From: Nageia nagi
Taxonomy: Eukaryota > Pinophyta
Assembly (NCBI GenBank): GCA_050084985.1
Contig: JBITNC010000001.1
Span: 211,296,001 to 211,360,000, forward strand
Direction of reading: 5' to 3'
DNA length: 64,000 nt
The translations under genes and the position numbers were made by a program. The notes under the pieces are model-generated. The model was not told the DNA's origin. It searched no databases and saw only the letters and a list, made by a program, of their open reading frames with translations. This document shows, one piece after another, positions 46,593 through 60,606 of the stretch (position 1 is the stretch's first letter; every line of letters starts with the position of its first letter).

Positions 46593-49500
46593 ATTGTTAT
46601 GTAGTTTTGGTAAACTAAAATTATTTAATGATAATTATTATTGAGATCTAGATTTAATATAATGTTTGATAGGAATATTTGTTATTATCTAAAAATAAGA
46701 TGTATTTTTAATAACAAATGAGAATATACATAAAATGTATATTAATGATCAACTACAAGTATACTTCTAATATTTAATAATAATATTTATTTTAAATATT
46801 AGGATAGATAAGAATTTATCCATTAATAAAGTTTATCATTATGAATTCTCAATAAAAAATAAAAAGGATCATTAGATTTTATAACTATGGTATTAGATAT
46901 TTATAAATATAAGAATGATTTAGTTGTTGATCTATTGTAGAAAAATTATAGGTCTAATACTTTTCTAAGGGCTAAGTAAAGTAGGTGACTTTACTTGAGT
47001 CAAGGAGGAAGGTATTTGAATTTTGGTATGATTATTCTTGGACTCCTTTGAGAACGATATGTTAATTACAGATAAGCTATAATTTTTAGAAATTGAGTAT
47101 GATATTATATTATTATTTTGTTATAATTAATTTGATGATTTGTAGTTAATAGTTAAAATGAGAATTATTAAAGATCATATTATTATAATTATAATTGTTA
47201 TTATAATTATAATATTTACCTTTTTATTTATATATTATTATAATTATAATAATAAGGAGAAATATTAATTTATCTTGGGTTTTCATAAATCATGGAGCTA
47301 GCATATACATTCATTTCTTAATTTATTAAACAAGTCTTGGAATTTTGGAATAACCATTGAGTGGGTATTCAAATGATGAACACTTAGGGCTTCAAATGTA
47401 ATTATTATATTATGTTTTCCTTAGTTTTTGAATAATTTAATAAGTGAAATGAATAATATATTTTGTATTATTGACCATAGGTCCTACAATGTGCTTTTCA
47501 ACAAAGAAAGTATGTTGAACAAACATGATAGTTCATAGTAAATATGTTATACTTATGAATTGTGATGTGACTAGTTTCAGGACCAAGAGCTACTAGCATT
47601 GGTAGGACTAAGTACCATGTATACATAATTATTGGAATCTTTTAATGTAATAAAATTTGTGATAGAAACAAGCATGGTTAGAAAATATTGAATTATTATT
47701 TGATATGGTGACTAAGCAATAATTTGCTACTTATTTATTGAAGCACTTTTGAAGTGATGGTAATAATATTTGCTATGTTTTCCTAGTAAACATGGAACAA
47801 GAAGTCTCCTTAGCACAAGCATGTTGCTAATGGAAGATAGCCCTATTTTTGGAATTTTTGGTACATGAATCTAAGGATCAAGTAGGATATAAATTCATAG
47901 TATATATGGACTTATGTATTTTGTTTAAATATCTTTGTTGATTGAGAATCAATTTTGCTATATTTTTTGTTATAGTTTTTTATGATATTTCCTATGTTTG
48001 AAAATGGTTATTTTGATGCATGAATGATTTATATACATATAATGTTATTACATTGGATCTGAGATGATTTTTTCATCAAGTCACATGAATATATGAAAAT
48101 ATATTAAATAATTAGTTATGTATATCATTTGAAGAGTTGGTTCTAATCTTACTTATCTTGGATGTGCTTAGTAGTTTGAGAATAGTATGAGAAAGCTTGA
48201 AGATGATGAAGAACATATTAAGACTTAGTATTAGAAATGTAATTTATGTAAGGAAGTTATGTATTTATTTACCAAGTTGTGAATTGAAATGATTCATACA
48301 TATACTTGAAAAAAAAAAATTATACTTTTGATTTGAATGTATATCAAACTTTGTATATAAAATATGTATTTGTTCCCTTGATTATATTTTAAGGAATATG
48401 TTGATATGTTTAACATTTATCTCAAAAATATGGTTTTCTTTTGTATTTGTATAAATTTTAAATATTGGAAAAAGATAAAGTTCACACTTGAATTATATTT
48501 GAATGAATTGGTTAATATTATTGTTGTATGAGTTGCAACATTTAGTGTTTATTAAAAATAAACTCTGGTGTGGAATTTGGAGTCTATTTTTTTGTTAAAA
48601 AGTAGGATATTTTAATCCAACCATCAAATATTGATGATATATATATATCACTCCTTATTTGCCTTGATTATGAAATGGAATGGCTCCCATGGACTAAGAA
48701 CAATCAAGGAAAAATGATAAATTGAAAGAGAGATCAAAAATAACATCTTTCAAAACATATATGGATCTTAAAAAATATGTTAGATAATAATATCATGTAA
48801 AATCATGTCACAATGATGATGCTTAATACCTCAATTATAAAAGATATATAATAGGAAAAGGTCATAATAATTTATCATAAAGTGATAGTGAATACCCCAA
48901 TCAATAAAGGGAGTAATAATAAAGTGGTCATAATGAAGTGATCATAATAAAAGTATAATTATATTTTATCATAATAAGCATAACATGTAAATAAATATCA
49001 TAAATTATGCATACAAAAGATAGGGAGTTAAGGAAAAAATCTTTATGGTCCTAAGGGCATGCCCCCAAGATGATTTTGTTAAAATTCTTAATTTTCCCCA
49101 ATGTTGATAATGGGTTATGAATATTGAATTACCAAACTAATAAACTTGACATACTTTGACTAAATAGACAAACTATAAAGATTGACTAGCATAGACCAAA
49201 AGACTAACATGACCATAACAAATTTACCATAGAGACACAAATGATGGTTAATTATATCCCCAACCAAAAAAGGGAATGAGTGATGGTTAGTTATGCTCCC
49301 AACCAGTAAAGGGGTTTTATGCAATGCATGATGTAATCTAAGCTACATGAGAATGCATAACTAGCCTATATGAAAATGTAGTTCTAACTTATATGAGAAA
49401 GAATGAGAATATTAACTAGTGAGTATGCTTGTAAAATAAAATTTTGATCTTTATTTCTATTGAATAAAGTATTATTTATTGAATATTCAAATTTAGCATA

Positions 49501-49854
49501 ATGGTGTTAGTAGATAAGATCCTTTTGTTTAACTTTGTTTAGACAAGTACAAGTGGTCCTTCTAGGAATTTTTTTATCTTTTTCTTAATCTATGTTGGTA
49601 GCATGGACGTCACCCTCAACATTGACACTTAATATCCAAGGTTGCTTCAAGGTTTTGAACAATTTGAGAAGTGTATTCATTTGAAACCTAGTATGTATTC
49701 ATGCTTACTTATTCAAATTTATCTTCCTATATTTCTTATTCTTCTTCATCTTCTTGGTGATCATCATGGATAACTATGTTCACTATTTGGTGAATGTCTT
49801 CATTTTTGATTTATTCCTCTTCTTTTAATATTTATATTTACTTTTCTTTTTAAT
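46593..49854. other. AT-rich desert
   Basis: No gene or RNA is supported. At 47175-47255 several palindromic ATAATTATAAT phrases (TATTATAATTATAAT) can fold into AT hairpins. The right end (49600-49850), read on the minus strand, is acidic (HDDHQEDEEE) and could be a gag linker of the same minus-strand element whose gag lies at 58.6-59.7 kb, since element C separates the two. Confidence 0.4.
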
Positions 49855-50576
49855 TGTTAACACCTAAAAAGGAATTTTAATTTAATTAAAATACTCTTTT
49901 AGGTATTTAAAATAATTTATTTAATTAATTAATTAAATACCCTTTTCTATGTGCACTCTCATATACCTTTATATTTTATAGTAACAATTCAACTTTGTAT
50001 TATAATAAGCCTAAGGAGGAGACTTAGCACTAGACCTCTTTCTTATAAAGGTGGAGGGGTTGTGCATGATCAAAGATATGATATGCTATAATCCTAAATT
50101 CTTGATAAGTAGCAATATACTTGTATCAATCTTGATCGATATTTCTTAACATCACCTATCATCTTTGGATTTTGTTATACTCTAAGCTTTGTGTTCCTAT
50201 GATATTTCATCCCTTTGTAAGTCAAATCCCATGCATCAAAGGTAATATGACAACATTGAATGAAAGGGTGAGGCATTCTAGAATAATAACTAGATGACAT
50301 CAATGGGTTTCTACTGTTGCTACTAGGTTGAGGTCATATTGGTAGCTTCATGTTTCAAGGAAGCTCATTGTTCATCCTTTTTTTATTGAATTTTACCTCT
50401 ATTCATCATCATAGTAAAGTACAAGTTTATATCTTTCATAAATCTAATTTTGATAGGTTAAGGTCAATTAGGTAATTATAATATTTCATGTTATCAATTT
50501 TCTATTATTTTATAGTTAATTAGTGAATTAAATTATTATATAAATAACCATAATAATTATTATTTTGGTTATAATA
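49855..50576 (+). repeat. 5' LTR of element C
   Basis: 722 bp. A TATA-like TATAAAG at 50044-50050 is conserved at 57898-57904 in the other copy. Near the start, AATTTTAATTTAATT is a perfect AT palindrome-like stretch shared by all three copies of the family. TGGTGAATTTGAT from 50579 is the primer-binding site, similar to that of element A. Confidence 0.88.
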
Positions 50577-50683
50577 ATTGGTGAATTTGATTTCCTATTG
50601 ATACATTACATTATCCATCGCTAGTTACACCAAAACCCTAGGGTTTTAGATAGGAATAATCTTTCATTTTAAGTGTTTTAGAA

Positions 50684-51700
50684 ATGGAACCTTCTCATTT
50701 TATTACCATGATCAATATCTTTGATGAGGCCACCAAAGATAATATCAAGAAGATACTATATGGAAATGAAGAGTGAAGTGAAGCCTCTAACATTAGGGGT
50801 AACATTCGATCCTTTAGAGGTGCTCCACCATGAATGGGGATTCAAATCCACTATGTGATGAGATTCATAATACTAGGGTATCCAATTTGCAAGTGGAACC
50901 TATCTTTGATACATACAATGGTGAGGGAGATCCTATGGCTCATATCAAGGATTTTGAAATGAAGTTTGAATTAAAATTTGGGATAAATGATAACTTGATG
51001 GCTAAATACTTCCCTACTACATTCAAAGGTGATGCACTCAATTAATTTCACTATACAACTTATCTCAAAATTTTATATGCATTTCAAATATTATACTCCT
51101 ACATAAATGATAGTTTCAAATTTAGTTAGTGCTATTCAAGGCCCAAATGAGCAATTTGATAAATTTTCTTGAAGGTTTCAAAAGATATGAAGTATGATTC
51201 CTGAACCCTTATCTAAGTCTCATGTCACATCCATGTTTATTTATAATATCAATCCTAAATTGAAATTCATATCCCTATATTACATGACCCTACCCATTAC
51301 TAAGATTGTGCATAGACTTGCCCAAAAAGAGAAGTGCTTAGTTGATATGGGTGACTTGAAATATAGAAATCCTAGGTAAGAGACTAAGGGAAGTAGATGT
51401 TAGAAAAAAATACAAAGAGGTCCATGTCATAGAAGAACCCTCATCCAAAGAATAGCAAAAGAGTCAAGCAAAGAAAAGTTTTAGGAAGAACAATAGGTTA
51501 CCTTTGGCTCTTATTATTATGTTCAAGAACTATTATAATAGGGATTAATCAAATCTAATATGAAATAAGGGCTAGGTCCTCATGATTATAAACCTAGTTG
51601 GTATAATGAAGTGAAATTTTACAAATATCACAATGTGAAAGGTCACATAAAAAATGCATGTATGATCCTAAAGAAGTAATTATGGAAATTGTTAGATGAT
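50684..51700 (+). pseudogene. Gag of element C
   Basis: ATG 50684 opens MEPSHFITMINIFDEATKD, then a frameshift near 50820 leads to 50830-51045 with the gag core IFDTYNGEGDPMAHIKDFEM and YFPTTFKGDALN. Later text includes KMIPEPLSK-like helices (51194-51376) and a knuckle remnant FYKYHNVKGHIKNAC near 51630, where the first Cys has become Tyr, then KLLDDGKI. The pattern is that of Tat gags. Confidence 0.75.
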
Positions 51701-52099
51701 GGCAAGATATAGTATGAGGTCCATGTAGTTTATTTAGAGGATGTTGAACCCCTCATAATAAATATCATCTTCAATCAATAACTATGCAGTGTATCTAGGA
51801 GAGGAAGACCTAAAGAAATTGTTAATCTAGCTATAATAGAGTGAACAAAGGTCCCTTGCAATATTGGTATGCAATAAGTCATTGACAAACTAAAGGTAAC
51901 TCATCCCAAGCTAAGTATTTTTAAACTTTTTCAATTGTCTATTGACCATATAAATGCTTTATTTTATGCACTTAAGAAAAATGAAGTTGACATAGATATT
52001 TCTATTACTAAATTTTTTGAGTTAGTAGGTAATCTTGACACTAATTTAGTTTGTAATATGCTTTTTTTCTAGAGTGAACTACCTAATGAAGATGTTATT

Positions 52100-52593
52100 G
52101 AGAAAACTCTAAGATTGTACATTCATGTTAACATTAATGGTGTTCCTATTAAAAAATATTTGATTGATACTGGTTCAAATATCAATGTATGATCAATTGA
52201 ATTATTGTAAAATACTTTTCTTCTATTTATGCAAAAATGAAAAGAGATAGTATTATCATAAAAGGGTTTGATAATACTAAAAAGGAATGTATTGGATGTC
52301 TATATATGTATACTAAAATAGGTGCTAATATTTTTAATCAAAACATTTATGTTTTTCAAATAAAATTTCCCTATAACTTATTTCTTGGTAGACCATATAT
52401 CTATAAGATTAGGGTTGTTACTTCCATATTGCATCGATTAATTAAATTTATGCATAAAGGAAAGCAAGTTACTATTCATGTAGAGGATAATCCTACAAAT
52501 GTGTGTCAAGTAGTTGAGATATTTTGGATTCCTCATGATTTGTTTAAAATTAAGGTAGATGCACCAACACCTATCACCACTATCACCTTGTAA
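52100..52593 (+). pseudogene. Protease of element C
   Basis: VNINGVPIKKYLIDTGSNINV carries the canonical D-T-G-S motif (Asp at 52166-52168). The frame from 52237 continues with KGFDNTKKECIG, YNLFLGRPYIYKI and HRLIKFMHKGKQVTIHVE, the flap and C-terminal parts of a Tat retropepsin. Stops near 52190-52210 break it. Bases 51701-52099 and 52594-53536 are linker without readable domains. Confidence 0.78.
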
Positions 52594-53536
52594 GAAGTAA
52601 GCATTGAAGCATATAGAATCCCAAAGATAGACATTTAGAAGAACTTTAGGGAGCTCATAAGACCCCTTATAGTCCAAGAAACATAATGCTACCACCAAGA
52701 GGAGATTGAAGCCAAGCATTATCACTCTATTATTGAGAAAACTAATGAACCTATTAAATATTTAGTATCCTATATCAAGAACATGAAGAAAAAATTACAT
52801 ACAATAGTAAAGATACAACTCTTGTTTCAAAAAAATTGCTAAGTTAGGTAAGTATTTATTTCAATAGCATCGATTCTACTTTTGATAATTAATATATGCA
52901 CAAATTTTAGTATGATGAAAAGTATTAGGTAAGAATGAGCAAGGTATTATAAATCCCATTTCAAATGAAGGTTAACATAAGAGAATAACTGATGTTGGAT
53001 TTAATGAGTCTACACCTATCTCATCTTTATCAATTCAAATGATTCAATATGTGGATAGTAGTGATTAGAACTACACCAAGGTTATATATGATGAATGGAT
53101 ACATTATATAATGATGCATGTTCTAATAGTAGAGTTATAAGCTTATTATATAGATTCATTCTTACCTCCTACAACTTTGATTTGAGTGGACATCTTCAAA
53201 AATTTTGATGCCATCTTGGAGAAGCTAGGGACACAAAGTGAGTTCCCAATCTAGTAAAAAGAGGCTCCTAATATGGTTCATATGAAATCAAACATATTTT
53301 GGTGAGGAGGTCTATATATATGATTTGGACATTATAGGTTAGATCCCTATCCTTCTTTTCTTTCATTCATTTTTTGTTCATTTTTCATTAATTCAATCAT
53401 AGGTATAGGTAGTTTAACTTTTGTATTCAATATTCCCATCCCTTAATGGGGAAACAATGTTGGGTTCCTAGTTCCACCACTTTTTTATTCCCATATCTTA
53501 TGACTAAGTTTATATGTAATACTGGGGGCATTACCT

Positions 53537-54960
53537 ATGCCTCCCCAACTTAGTGATAAAATATCTAATCTTAGTGAAGAAATAGTAGAAGTAAATATTG
53601 ATACCCAAGAAGACCTACAATTGATCAAAGTAGGATCTTGGTTAACCCTAGAAGAATGGGAAAGGTACCACCTATTGTTAAAAGAGTTTTATGATATCTT
53701 TACTTGTTCTTATTTTGATATGCCTAGACTTGATTCTTATTTTTCATTCATAGCCTAGTTGTCAATGAAAATGTTAAACCAATTCAACAAAAGCCTAAAA
53801 AGATGCATCCTAGGGTAGGCCTTGCTATTAAAAAATAAATTGAGAAGTATCTTGCTATTGGTTTCATTGTTTTTATTGATTATTCTTTTTGTATTTCTAA
53901 AATTATACCTATAGCTAAGCCTAACTGTGAAAAAAGATGTACATATTTTAGGGATATCAATAAGGCATGTCTTAAAGATGTCTTTCCTTTGCTTAACATT
54001 GATATTATTGTAGATTCAATAGCAAGCCATGAGATTTTATATTTTATAGATAGATTTTCTAATTACAATCAAATTAAGATCAACAAGGATGACCAATGCA
54101 AGACATATTTATTACTCCTTAGGGCACATTTTGTTGGGTGGGTATGCCTTTTGGTCTAAAAAAATGTAGGTGCAACTTATCAAAGATCCATGGTGAGTAT
54201 GTTATGTGATATGATCCATGATAGTGTTGAGGTATATGTTGATGATATCCTAGCTAAATTCACAACCAAATATGATCAAATTTTAGATTTGAAAAAGATC
54301 TTTCAAAGAATGAGATAATATAAGTTGAAGTTGAAATCTTAGAAGTGCATGCTTGCATTATCATCAAGTAAATTGCTTGGATTCATTATTTCAAGAAGAG
54401 GTATGGAGGTAGATCCTAAGAAATTTTTAGCCATTGTTGATTTTCCTCCTCCTAAGAACTTGAAAGAGTTAATAAGTCTTCAAGTAAAAGTGATAAATTC
54501 ATTTAGGATGAAAAGTGCCAAAAGGATTTGGAAAACATAAAAAGGTATCTTACTAACACACTAGTTTTAGCCTCTTATAATTCAAAAAAGATTTTGTTAC
54601 TTTATGTTTCAGCAACATTACATGCTTTAGGGGTAATGCTAGCTCAAAAGGATGATAATAATAAGGAAAGAGCAATCTACTATGTTATTAAGACTTTAAT
54701 TGATTATGAGATAAGGTATACTCTAATTAAAAAGATGTGTCTTGCTATAATGTTCTCAATCAAAAAGTTAAGATATTACATACTTGGTAATACAATCTAT
54801 GTCATAGCTTAGGTTGATCCTCTCAAATATATCATGTCCAAGTCTTACCTATCTGAAAGGGTTACAAAGTGCATAATGTTGTTTCAAGAATTTGATTTGG
54901 TCTTTATCACTAAAAAGTTTATAAAGGGATATACTATAACATATTTCATTGTAAATCACC
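53537..54960 (+). pseudogene. Reverse transcriptase and first RNase H of element C
   Basis: The segment upstream of RT is open from 53537 (LTLEEWERYHLLLKEFYDIF, then DMP). RT motifs follow: PIQQKPKKMHPRVGLAIKK, YFRDINKACLKDVFPL, DRFSNYNQIKIN, and EVYVDDILAK near 54230 with an intact YVDD. LLGFIISRRGMEVDPKK and IVDFPPPKNLKEL lead to RNase H (LLLYVSATLHALGVMLAQK, CLAIMFSIKKLRYYILG). At least two frameshifts and several stops are present. Confidence 0.82.
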
Positions 54961-55079
54961 CACAAAATAAAGTATTCAACATGTAGAAATAGTTTCTAGA
55001 TGAAGTGGAAAGGTAGAAAAACCCTAAACTAAGTGTTGTTGCTACATCCCTACACTATCACTTTATTCTTAAGCTTCAA

Positions 55080-55480
55080 TTTTTGCAATTTATTGTTATT
55101 TTTATAGAAAATGATGAATTATTATTTAATGGTTCTAAATATATTTATGGAGTAGGGGCATGAATTATTCTCATAAATCCTCATGGTGATGTTATTCCTA
55201 TATCTTATGATTTAAGTTTTGATTGCACTAACAATATGGCAAAATATGAGGCTATAATTTTAGGTATAAAGGACGTAATACTCCTAAAATGGAAAAGGAT
55301 AAAAATATTTATTAATTCCCAACTCATTGTGAAGAAAGTTTCCAACATCTACAATACAAAAGATCCCAAGTTGCAACCATACAAGAAAATGGTGGAGAAT
55401 CTTCTCATCTAATTTAATGAGTATGAAATTGACAATATTACAAGAGACAATAATAGGTATGATAATACAATGGCTAGTGT
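55080..55480 (+). pseudogene. Second RNase H (aRNH) of element C
   Basis: The text FNGSKYIYGVGA, NPHGDVIPISYDLSFDCTNN, MAKYEAIILGIKD, KIFINSQLIVKKVSNIYNTK and RYDNTMASVAYI follows the pattern of the second RNase H of element B. The first catalytic Asp has become Asn (FNGS), and the R-D-S Asp is also Asn (FINS), so the site is lost while the fold remains recognisable. Confidence 0.72.
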
Positions 55481-55559
55481 TGCTTACATTAATCCTATTA
55501 ACATAGATGATGAAGAGAATATTCTTACAATAAAAAATATAGGTAATCCTTCTCATGAA

Positions 55560-56880
55560 TTTGTTGTTGAATATTTCATCGAGGATCATTACTTTTTTGA
55601 TACTTGTATCAATATGTATGAGTGGTATCAAGATGTTTTCAATTATCTTAAAGATGGTATTGTTCTTATTAATTTTGATTGTAAAGATAGAATTACTTTC
55701 AAAAAGCTAGCTACCAAATATGTCATCATTGGTGATTTATTATATAGAAAAACTTTTGATGGTGCTCTTCTTATATGTTTAATAAGGCATGAAGTAAACA
55801 TGGGCCTTCACCAAGCTTATGATGGTGAATGTGGTGGATACTTTAGTGATAAATTTTTTTATCAAAATTTTATTAGAATAGGTTTTTATTGGCCTAATAT
55901 GATTTAATATTATGATTTACATATCAAAAAATATGAACAATATCAAAAGAATGCTAGTCTTGAACCTTCTCCTTCTCATGCTTTACATTCTATTGTATCT
56001 CCTTGGCCTTTTTCTATTTGGGTACTTCATTTTAATAGTAAAATTAACATTGTTTCAAGAGATGGCCATAATTTTATTATTAAAACTAAATAATACTTCA
56101 CAAAGTAGGTGGAATCTATACTTATGAAGTCTGCAAAAGGAGGTAAGATTATTGAATTACTTGTTGAGTTTATCATTTTTAGATATGGTTTGCCTTCTAA
56201 ATAATTCATGGATAATGGTTATATCTTTAAAGGTGATGTATTTAAGGAATTTTATGATAAATATCATATTAAACATAAGTTTTCTACCCCATATTACCCT
56301 AATATAATGGTCAAGCCAAAGCCTCTAACAAGGTTATCAAGAGTATCTTATCTAAACTTATTACAAAATATGGTAAATATTGGCATGAACAATTTCCATA
56401 CACTTTTTGGGCATATAAAATAAGTATAAGGACTTTTTTAGGGAAATTCCTTTATTATTAATGTATGGTGATGAAGCCATAGTTCACCTTGAGCTAGAAA
56501 TCACATCTCTTCATGTATCACTAAATGATCTCATTCCTAATGATGATAGAAGGAAGGCTAGATTAACCTAACTAGAGGATCTAGATGAAAAATAGGTTAA
56601 TGATTTAGAACACCTTTGTGTCTACCATTTTAGAATAAGAAAATCCTATAACAAAAAAATCAAGCCTGAACAATTCAAAGTTGGTGACCTAGTCTTAAAG
56701 AAAACCTTACCAACACTAAAGCTTTGGAAAATGAAAAGAAAGGTAAGTTTGAACCTAACTAGATAGGTCCTTATATTATCATTGCAAATTATAGAAAATA
56801 TGTGTTTAAATTATCCACAATTAAAGGTAAAGAAGAACATAATATAATTAATGATATTCATTTGAAAAAAAATTTATGTA
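55560..56880 (+). pseudogene. Integrase of element C
   Basis: HEVNMGLHQAYDGECGGYF then FYWPNMI (55790-55905) is the zinc-binding part. The core shows SPWPFSIWVLHFNSKI (first Asp replaced), FMDNGYIFKGDVFKEFYDKY (second Asp, near 56210) and FSTPYYPN followed by a degraded Glu region near 56310. LVLKKTLP (56690) and IGPYIIIAN-like text near 56765 mark the C-terminal module. Bases 56881-57708 are 3' non-coding. Confidence 0.75.
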
Positions 56881-57708
56881 TGATTTTTTCATAAAAATGT
56901 GCATTTCTTCATCTTTTCATACTAACATGTTAGGAAAATAAGGCTATAACCTCACAATGCTATTGCATTCCTAGCAATGCTATTGGATTCAATTGATCAA
57001 AAAAGTACAAAAATTAATCATTTTTTCCTAATTATGGTAAATCAATGAAAAAGGTATTTTTATACTTTACTTTCATTTCATTTCCATAAAAGAGTTGTTT
57101 ATCAATAATAGTTATCAAAACATATCAATATGGTATTTTGTATTTGTTCATGTTATTGGCCTCTTTTGTAAGAAAGGGGAACTCTTATTAGCAAATTTAT
57201 GGAAATATGGTGGCTTAAAAAATCAAGTTGATCATTCTTATCATTTGATACCTTTGTAGGGAAGGGTCACTCTGATCATTTGGTACATTTGTAAGGATTG
57301 GCAACATGATGGCTTGGGAAGACTAAGATGATTAGTCTAAATTGTTTATCATATTAATCTAATATTGGTGGATAATTCACCAAGGATGGGTTTTCTTTCT
57401 TATCATACTTTCCATATCATGATGTTTAATATTTGTATTTGAGATATATTACACAAAATTTTTCTTATTTAAACTCTTTTTAGGTACCATTTTCTTTACC
57501 TTGTATTTCTCCTATGGTGATAGGTCCATCATGTTACAATCAAGTCAAAGAGGGAGCATAACATAGGCAAAAAATTAGAGAATCTAAAGCTAACACCATG
57601 ACACAACTTTTCATGGAGTACTTTCTTACTTTTCTTGTTATACTTTGAATTTATGCTTTGATTTTCTTTTATCCCAAAATCATCAAAACATATTCAAAGT
57701 GAGGTATA

Positions 57709-58435
57709 TGTTAACATCTAAAAAGGAATTTTAATTTAATTAAAATAACATTTTATATATTCAAAACAATTTTTTTAATTTATTAAATAAATACCCTTTT
57801 CTATATGCACTCTCATATACCTTTATGTTTTGTGGTAATAGGTTGGCTCGACATCATAATAAGCTTAAGGGGGAGCCTTAGCACTAGACTTATCACCTAT
57901 AAAGATGAAAGGGTTGTGCATGATAAAAGATATGATATGACATGATATAATTTGAATCTTTGATAGGTGGTAATATACTTGTGTCAATCTTGATTAGTGT
58001 TTCTTAGTGCCACCTATTATCTCTAGATTTTGTTATACTTTGAATTCTATATTCATATGATCTTTCATCTCTTCACAAGTGAGATCCTATGCATTGAAGG
58101 TGGAATAATGATATTGAAAAAAAGGGTGAGGTATTATGAAATAGTAAAGAGATGACATCATTGGATTTCTAGACCTATCATTGGGTTGAGGTTGGATTGG
58201 TGGCTCTGTATTTCAAAAAAGTTCATTGTTCATCCTCTTTTGACCAAATTTCACCTTTATTTATATTCATGGGTAAAATATAGGTTTATATCTTTTGTAA
58301 ATCTAGTTTTGATAGGTCAAGGTCCATTAGGTCATTGTCATCTTCTGTGTTATTGATTTTCTATTATTTTATAGTTAATTGGAAAATTTAATTATTCTAT
58401 AAATAACCCTAATAATTATTATTTTGGTTATAACA
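57709..58435 (+). repeat. 3' LTR of element C
   Basis: 727 bp, TGTTAACATC...TTATAACA, preceded by CAAAGTGAGGTATA, a weak purine tract. It matches the 5' LTR along its length with scattered substitutions. Confidence 0.88.
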
Positions 58436-58559
58436 TTAGTATCTTGGGAAAGAGATGCATCATATTCTAATTATTTTGAGCTAAACTATCTAAAATAATC
58501 AAATATATATCTAAGAGCACTTTTATTAATGTTATCATAAATAAATAAAATCTTTAAAA

Positions 58560-59690
58560 TCTCATGAACAACTTCTCCATGATCATAAGATTTCAAACAT
58601 AATTCATATAAGCTAACTTTATCAGAAAAATCATCATGATCATATAATTTGTTAGTCTTACCTCCTTTCTTACCTGGTTGTACATGGGTATAATATTCTC
58701 TCCAAGAGTAACCATGTTGACCATATTTTTATATCCTTCATCATTAGATTCCTCTTCAATTTTTCTATGAGATTTCTCATTGGTAACATAATTAACTTTT
58801 CTCTTTTCTAGTAGCTTATACAATTTCTTCTATATTTCAATACACTCATTAGTGGAATAACCCTTGACTTTACGATATGAAATATCATTATTATCCTTAT
58901 ATCAATGGGACTTCACTTAATATTCACCATATTCTCCTCTCTTTTTAGGTAATATCAATCTTTTTTTAAATAATATTTGAACATTTTTGTGGGAGCTATA
59001 GGGAGATTATAAAAGGTTTCTTTTTTTTCTTCTCTTTCACTTGATTCAACCACATTATGTGATTATCCCCCTTCCTTTTATATGAATTTTTATTATTTTC
59101 CCTGGTAGAATATGTATACTTAAGTTGACTAGATCTTAACATATACCTTTCATTCTCAATATGTGAACCATATACATGAAAGGACCTCTAACATAATAAA
59201 GATCACCAATTCCAATAATATGCTTAATTTTGTTAATAAATACCTTTGTAAAAAATTTCTTATCCATATTTTATTCCATTGATCTCTAAATATTCAAATA
59301 TATTTTCATAATCTTTCATATTGATCTTACTTAAAATGTATCAAGTCTATCAAATCAAGAGGCTTCTTAGTATTACATCTTAAATTATTCTACTTATCTT
59401 TCAACTACTAAAAAACTCATGGGGAAGTATTTAGCCTTTAACTCATCATTGGTTCCACACTTCAACTCCATTATATACTTAAATATGTAAAGATGACTAC
59501 TTAGATCACCTTTACCATTAAATTTATTTAATTTAGGTTTCTTATCAATACCAATGAGAATAACATATCTAATCTCTATGCTCAAATGATTTCCTTTATC
59601 TTTAGTGCTAACAACACTCATTACTAACTTATTATGGAGCAACTTTATCTTCACTTCCAATTGTCTAAACTACTCTACCATTAAAGTTGT
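58560..59690 (-). pseudogene. Gag of a minus-strand Tat-like element
   Basis: On the minus strand, 59660-59394 reads KPKLNKFNGKGDLSSHLYIF followed by KYIMELKCGTNDELKAKYFP, the gag core of Tat elements. Downstream, near 58880-58830, SYRKVKGYSTNECIEI followed by KKLYKLLEKRKV is a knuckle remnant with its first Cys lost. The frame then runs through 58823-58593 (KIEEESNDEGYKNMVNMVTL). It reaches the right edge of element C at 58436. With repeat R copy 2 just upstream on this strand, it is probably the gag of an element whose 5' LTR is that copy. Confidence 0.75.
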
Positions 59691-59891
59691 GTCCCTAGCA
59701 TTGGTGTTGTTCCCAATGTTGGCTCTAAGATAATATTTCCTTAGTAATGATACCATATCATCACAATTAAAGATATAGATTTTAAATACCTTCAAAAACC
59801 TAGGGATTTTTGGTTGATAAAAAATGACCCAAAAATATGCTAATTTTGTAAAACATGATCTTCAAAAATTGCCAAATTATTCTAATGTGAA

Positions 59892-59960
<69 letters not shown>
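59892..59960 (+). repeat. (TG)30 microsatellite with (AT) lead-in
   Basis: A short ATATATATA run (59892-59900) passes into about 30 uninterrupted TG dinucleotides (59901-59960). The perfect run implies recent slippage. Confidence 0.98.
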
Positions 59961-59965
<5 letters not shown>

Positions 59966-60606
59966 CTCACCAAACTGACTAAAATAAGTTTAAAAGTTTA
60001 GATTCTTTATAAAAATATCTTTTGCTTAATTAAAAAACTTATAAAAATGCATGTAATAATCTCAATTTCACCTTTCAAAAGTTACCTATCATGAATATCT
60101 AGGGATTAGAAAAAATTATAGATCATAAACATCCACCAAATGTTCAAAAATTAGACTCAAAATCTAGTGTTCTAATAAAAAAAATGAAATTTTATAAAAA
60201 AATTCTTCAACTCAAAATCCCTTGATAATACATATAAATAAACCTATTATAACCTTCTAAAAAGTGCCTACCATGAATATCTAAGGTTTGTGCAAAGTTA
60301 TATGACATAAACATGCATAAAATCTTAAAAAATTAGTTTTAAAATATTAGGTTTTGACCAAAAATAAAAATCTACAAAATAAAAATATCTTCAAATTTTT
60401 AACAATTTAAAAGCAATAGGGTTTCCTAATTTTGTAGAAAATTAAGACAAACAAAAATCAAATAAAACCTAGGGATTTCTTTAAAAATATATATAGAAAA
60501 TAGGATACCCTTAAAATGAAAAAAAAAATTAAAAATTAGGTAGGTTCGAGTGCACTTTTCAACCCTAATTAAGAGATGGATATGTTATAAATGTTAGGTA
60601 CCAATA
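59961..60606. other. Leader of the minus-strand element, with a diverged duplication
   Basis: No gene is seen. A segment starting TATCATGAATATCTAGGG near 60089 is repeated in diverged form from TACCATGAATATCTAAGG near 60268 (period about 180 bp). TTGGTACCTAACATT, read on the minus strand just below 60607, is a possible primer-binding site next to repeat R copy 2. Confidence 0.4.

Larger units (their letters stand above)
49855..58435 (+). mobile_element. Element C: Tat-like Ty3/gypsy retrotransposon
   Basis: LTRs at 49855-50576 and 57709-58435 start TGTTAACA(C/T)C and end near TTATAACA. Flanks TTAAT (49850-49854) and TTAGT (58436-58440) are a TSD with one change. The 8.6 kb hold gag, protease, RT, RNase H, second RNase H and integrase in standard order on the + strand, all with stops and frameshifts. 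No antisense ORF is evident. A third copy of its LTR begins at 63904. Confidence 0.9.
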
